Origin: Shewanella nanhaiensis
Lineage (GTDB): Bacteria; Pseudomonadota; Gammaproteobacteria; Enterobacterales; Shewanellaceae
Reading direction: 5' to 3'
DNA length: 64,000 nucleotides
Assembly (NCBI RefSeq): GCF_019457885.1
Contig: NZ_JAHZST010000005.1
Coordinates: 124,001 to 188,000, forward strand
Position numbers and translations under genes: made by a program. Positions 61,957-64,000 of the stretch are shown one piece after another. The notes under the pieces were generated by a model. It had not been told where the DNA came from. It saw only the letters and a program-made list of their open reading frames with translations, and did no database searches. Positions within the stretch are counted from its first letter, which is position 1. Each line of letters begins with the position of its first letter.

Positions 61957-64000
61957 GCTTAAATTTAGAACTCAACTGCTACTGAGTTACGCCGTCATCT
62001 TGATGTTTATGCTCATCATCGCGCTGGTGGTTTTCTTCAGCGTTAAGTCTTTAGAAGATGACCTGAGCTGGGTGGAACACACCCACGCAGTGCTGGATAA
62101 AGCCGCTCAAATTGAATCCAAAGCTGTTGATATGGAAACAGGGATGAGAGGCTATCTTTTAGCGGGAAAAAAGGAGTTTCTAGCCCCCTATGAGGAGGGG
62201 GAAAAGACGTTTTATGAGTTAGTTAACTCGCTTAAGTCCGATGTAGATGATAACCCTGAACAGGTAAAATTGTTAGATGAGATCACCACCACAATTGATG
62301 AGTGGCAAAAAGAGGTGACAAAGCCTGTCATAGCTCTGAGAAGTGAGATTGGCGATGCCAAGTCGATGAATGATATGGCTGAGGTGATTAAGCAAGCTGA
62401 AGGAAAGAAAAGTTTTGATAAATTTAGAGTTCAAATTGGCAGCTTTATCAAACATGAACAAGCCCTAGTCGCAGAGCGCCACCGAAGCCTTGAATTGAGT
62501 AACAATAATAAAGAACTTAAACGACTTGAAAAGCTAGAGGTTCAATCATATCAGGCCATCTTGATGGCGCAAAACATCCTTGCTGCCGCCACGGATATGG
62601 AGACTGGCATGCGTGGTTTTTTACTGGCAGGTCAAGAGCGCTTTCTTGAGCCCTATGAGCAAGGAAATGAGCGGTTTCATAAGTTAATCGATGAGCTAAC
62701 CCTATTTGTTGATGCAAGTCCACAACAGCTCACACGTTTATCTGCAATACGCTCCATTATAGATGCTTGGATAGAGAAGGTCGCCGAGCCGCAAATCGTT
62801 TTACGTGAAGAGATTGGTGATGCTAAAACCATGGACGATATGGCAGATCTGGTCGGAGAAGCCAAGGGAAAGGTCTATTTCGATAAATTTCGTGCCCAGA
62901 TAAATACCTTTAAAGAGAGAGAGCGGGTGTTACTGGATGAGCGCCAAGAGTCCTTAAAAACGACAGAATCTCTGGTGATAAATATAACCATATTTGGCAC
63001 CTTGCTTGCCATTTTTGTCGGTTTAGTCGTCGCATTTCGATTAACCAAATATATCGCCGCTCAGTTGGGGGGAGAACCTGCTTACATTGCTGAAATTGCC
63101 CGAAATGTCTCCAATGGCGATCTGAGTTTGGAGTTAGAAACAGGCAGTAAATCTCAGGGGATCTTTGCCCAGATGCAGCAGATGATGTTGACCTTAAGAG
63201 ATAAAACTGATCTGGCAGAGAGGATCGCCGTTGGTGAGTTAGATCAAGTCGTTAAACTTGCTTCAGAGAAAGACACCTTAGGCATTGCGCTTAAAGGCAT
63301 GTTGAAGAACTTAAACAGTGTTGCCGATCAAGCTGATGCCATTGCCAGAGAGGACTTTAGTAAAGAGGTGGTGTTTAAAAGCGACAAAGACCGATTGGGT
63401 ATCGCCTTGCATGAGATGAAAAATCAGATTAAGGAGAGAAACGTTTCATTGTCACGCAGCTTAAGCCTTAATCGTGGCATAGTCGATACGGCTGTTGACG
63501 GCATTATCTCGATCAAAGGCGACGGTACAATTCTCTCGGTAAACTCCGCCACAGAGAAGATGTTTAAGTACTCTGCCGAATCACTTATTGGCCAGAATAT
63601 TAAAATGTTAATGCCAGAGCCCTATCACTCCGAGCACAGCACTTATCTTAGTCAGTATAAAGCCACAGGGAATAAGAAGATCATCGGTAAAGGCCGAGAG
63701 GTGATGGCCCTTAGAAGTGATGGCACGACTTACCCTATCTACCTGTCGGTTGGAGAGGTTCAGCAGGGAGAGGAGACACTGTTTACTGGCTTTATTCGTG
63801 ACATCACCCTACAGAAGCAGTTTGAGCAGGATATTCTCAAGAGGGAAGCGTTAAACCGCGGTATGGTCGATACCTGCCTTGACGCCATTCTTTCCATTAC
63901 GACCGAGGGAGTCATTATTGGTTGTAATTGCGCAGCTGAGCAGCTGTTTCAATATAAGAGTGACGAGTTAGTTGGGCAAAAGGTCAATATGTTAATGCCT
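61946..64000 (+). CDS. sensor protein with tandem CHASE3, HAMP and PAS domains (partial, runs off the window)
   Basis: The start ATG at 61946 has GAGGAG 6 bases upstream and overlaps the previous gene by 11 bases. The visible 685 codons: TM helix (about 12-34, AVILMFMLIIALVVFFS), two CHASE3-like sensor units in tandem with matching DMETGMRGYLLAGKKEFLAP and DMETGMRGFLLAGQERFLEP segments, TM helix (about 342-366), HAMP, a second HAMP-like unit, and PAS repeats like those of the upstream kinase. The kinase part lies outside the window. The two genes are probably coexpressed and may form a related pair, as their PAS blocks share the LMPEPYHSEH motif. Confidence 0.9.
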   Translation, partial: MLSELKFRTQLLLSYAVILMFMLIIALVVFFSVKSLEDDLSWVEHTHAVLDKAAQIESKAVDMETGMRGYLLAGKKEFLAPYEEGEKTFYELVNSLKSDVDDNPEQVKLLDEITTTIDEWQKEVTKPVIALRSEIGDAKSMNDMAEVIKQAEGKKSFDKFRVQIGSFIKHEQALVAERHRSLELSNNNKELKRLEKLEVQSYQAILMAQNILAAATDMETGMRGFLLAGQERFLEPYEQGNERFHKLIDELTLFVDASPQQLTRLSAIRSIIDAWIEKVAEPQIVLREEIGDAKTMDDMADLVGEAKGKVYFDKFRAQINTFKERERVLLDERQESLKTTESLVINITIFGTLLAIFVGLVVAFRLTKYIAAQLGGEPAYIAEIARNVSNGDLSLELETGSKSQGIFAQMQQMMLTLRDKTDLAERIAVGELDQVVKLASEKDTLGIALKGMLKNLNSVADQADAIAREDFSKEVVFKSDKDRLGIALHEMKNQIKERNVSLSRSLSLNRGIVDTAVDGIISIKGDGTILSVNSATEKMFKYSAESLIGQNIKMLMPEPYHSEHSTYLSQYKATGNKKIIGKGREVMALRSDGTTYPIYLSVGEVQQGEETLFTGFIRDITLQKQFEQDILKREALNRGMVDTCLDAILSITTEGVIIGCNCAAEQLFQYKSDELVGQKVNMLMP

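Overview
This 64 kb window reads as chromosomal DNA of a marine gammaproteobacterium, most likely a Shewanella or close relative. That is inference from gene content: pirin with a divergent LysR gene, CheV, an Aer-like chemoreceptor, DUF2750 and DUF3389-type proteins, hppD with a LysR gene, ilvI-ilvH, an IbpA-like chaperone, and very large PAS-rich hybrid kinases. No rRNA, tRNA or CRISPR array was seen. Most genes stand alone or in pairs, and many are separated by clear hairpin terminators.

Layout. 0-8.1 kb: tail of an acyl-CoA dehydrogenase, a PEBP-family protein with an AraC regulator, a LysR/pirin divergent pair, a pair of unknown secreted proteins, and small enzymes (DUF938 methyltransferase, GNAT, OsmC). 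8.3-9.7 kb: an unusual cassette of a small HTH regulator, a repeat peptide with a double-glycine-like motif near its C-terminus, and a small membrane protein. 10-15 kb: a CpdB-like nucleotidase lipoprotein and an M3 peptidase lipoprotein. 15.3-19.1 kb: a trimeric-autotransporter-like protein with a large acidic repeat domain, preceded by three small genes on the same strand and facing a degenerate CI/S24-type repressor. 19.4-22.3 kb: a chemoreceptor and a dipeptidase relic on either side of an internally deleted IS10-group element with no target duplication. 22.4-35.6 kb: gamma-glutamyltransferase, FemAB-like acetyltransferase, LysE exporter, hppD/LysR, di-heme peroxidase, a periplasmic binding protein lacking a normal start codon, a MocR regulator, YccF and an ACC-deaminase-like enzyme. 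35.8-43.4 kb: a small unlisted ORF, an MscS channel, CheV, two small cytoplasmic proteins, a lytic transglycosylase, an FKBP isomerase and an esterase. 43.7-47.7 kb: two paralogous UshA-type nucleotidase lipoproteins sharing a promoter-proximal element. 48-51 kb: an Hsp20 gene with a sigma-32-like promoter and an octanucleotide repeat, then ilvI-ilvH. 51.4-56.5 kb: a Bcr/CflA exporter, a choice-of-anchor-I lipoprotein behind a triple Pho-box-like repeat, a DM13 protein and a second MscS channel. 56.9-64 kb: two overlapping giant sensor-kinase genes, the second cut by the window edge.

Themes. Nucleotide and phosphate scavenging recurs: three calcineurin-type nucleotidases plus the Pho-box gene. 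The strongest candidates for undescribed biology are the HTH/repeat-peptide/membrane-protein cassette at 8.3-9.7 kb and the repressor/small-ORF/repeat-adhesin locus at 15.3-19.1 kb. Function is unproven for both.
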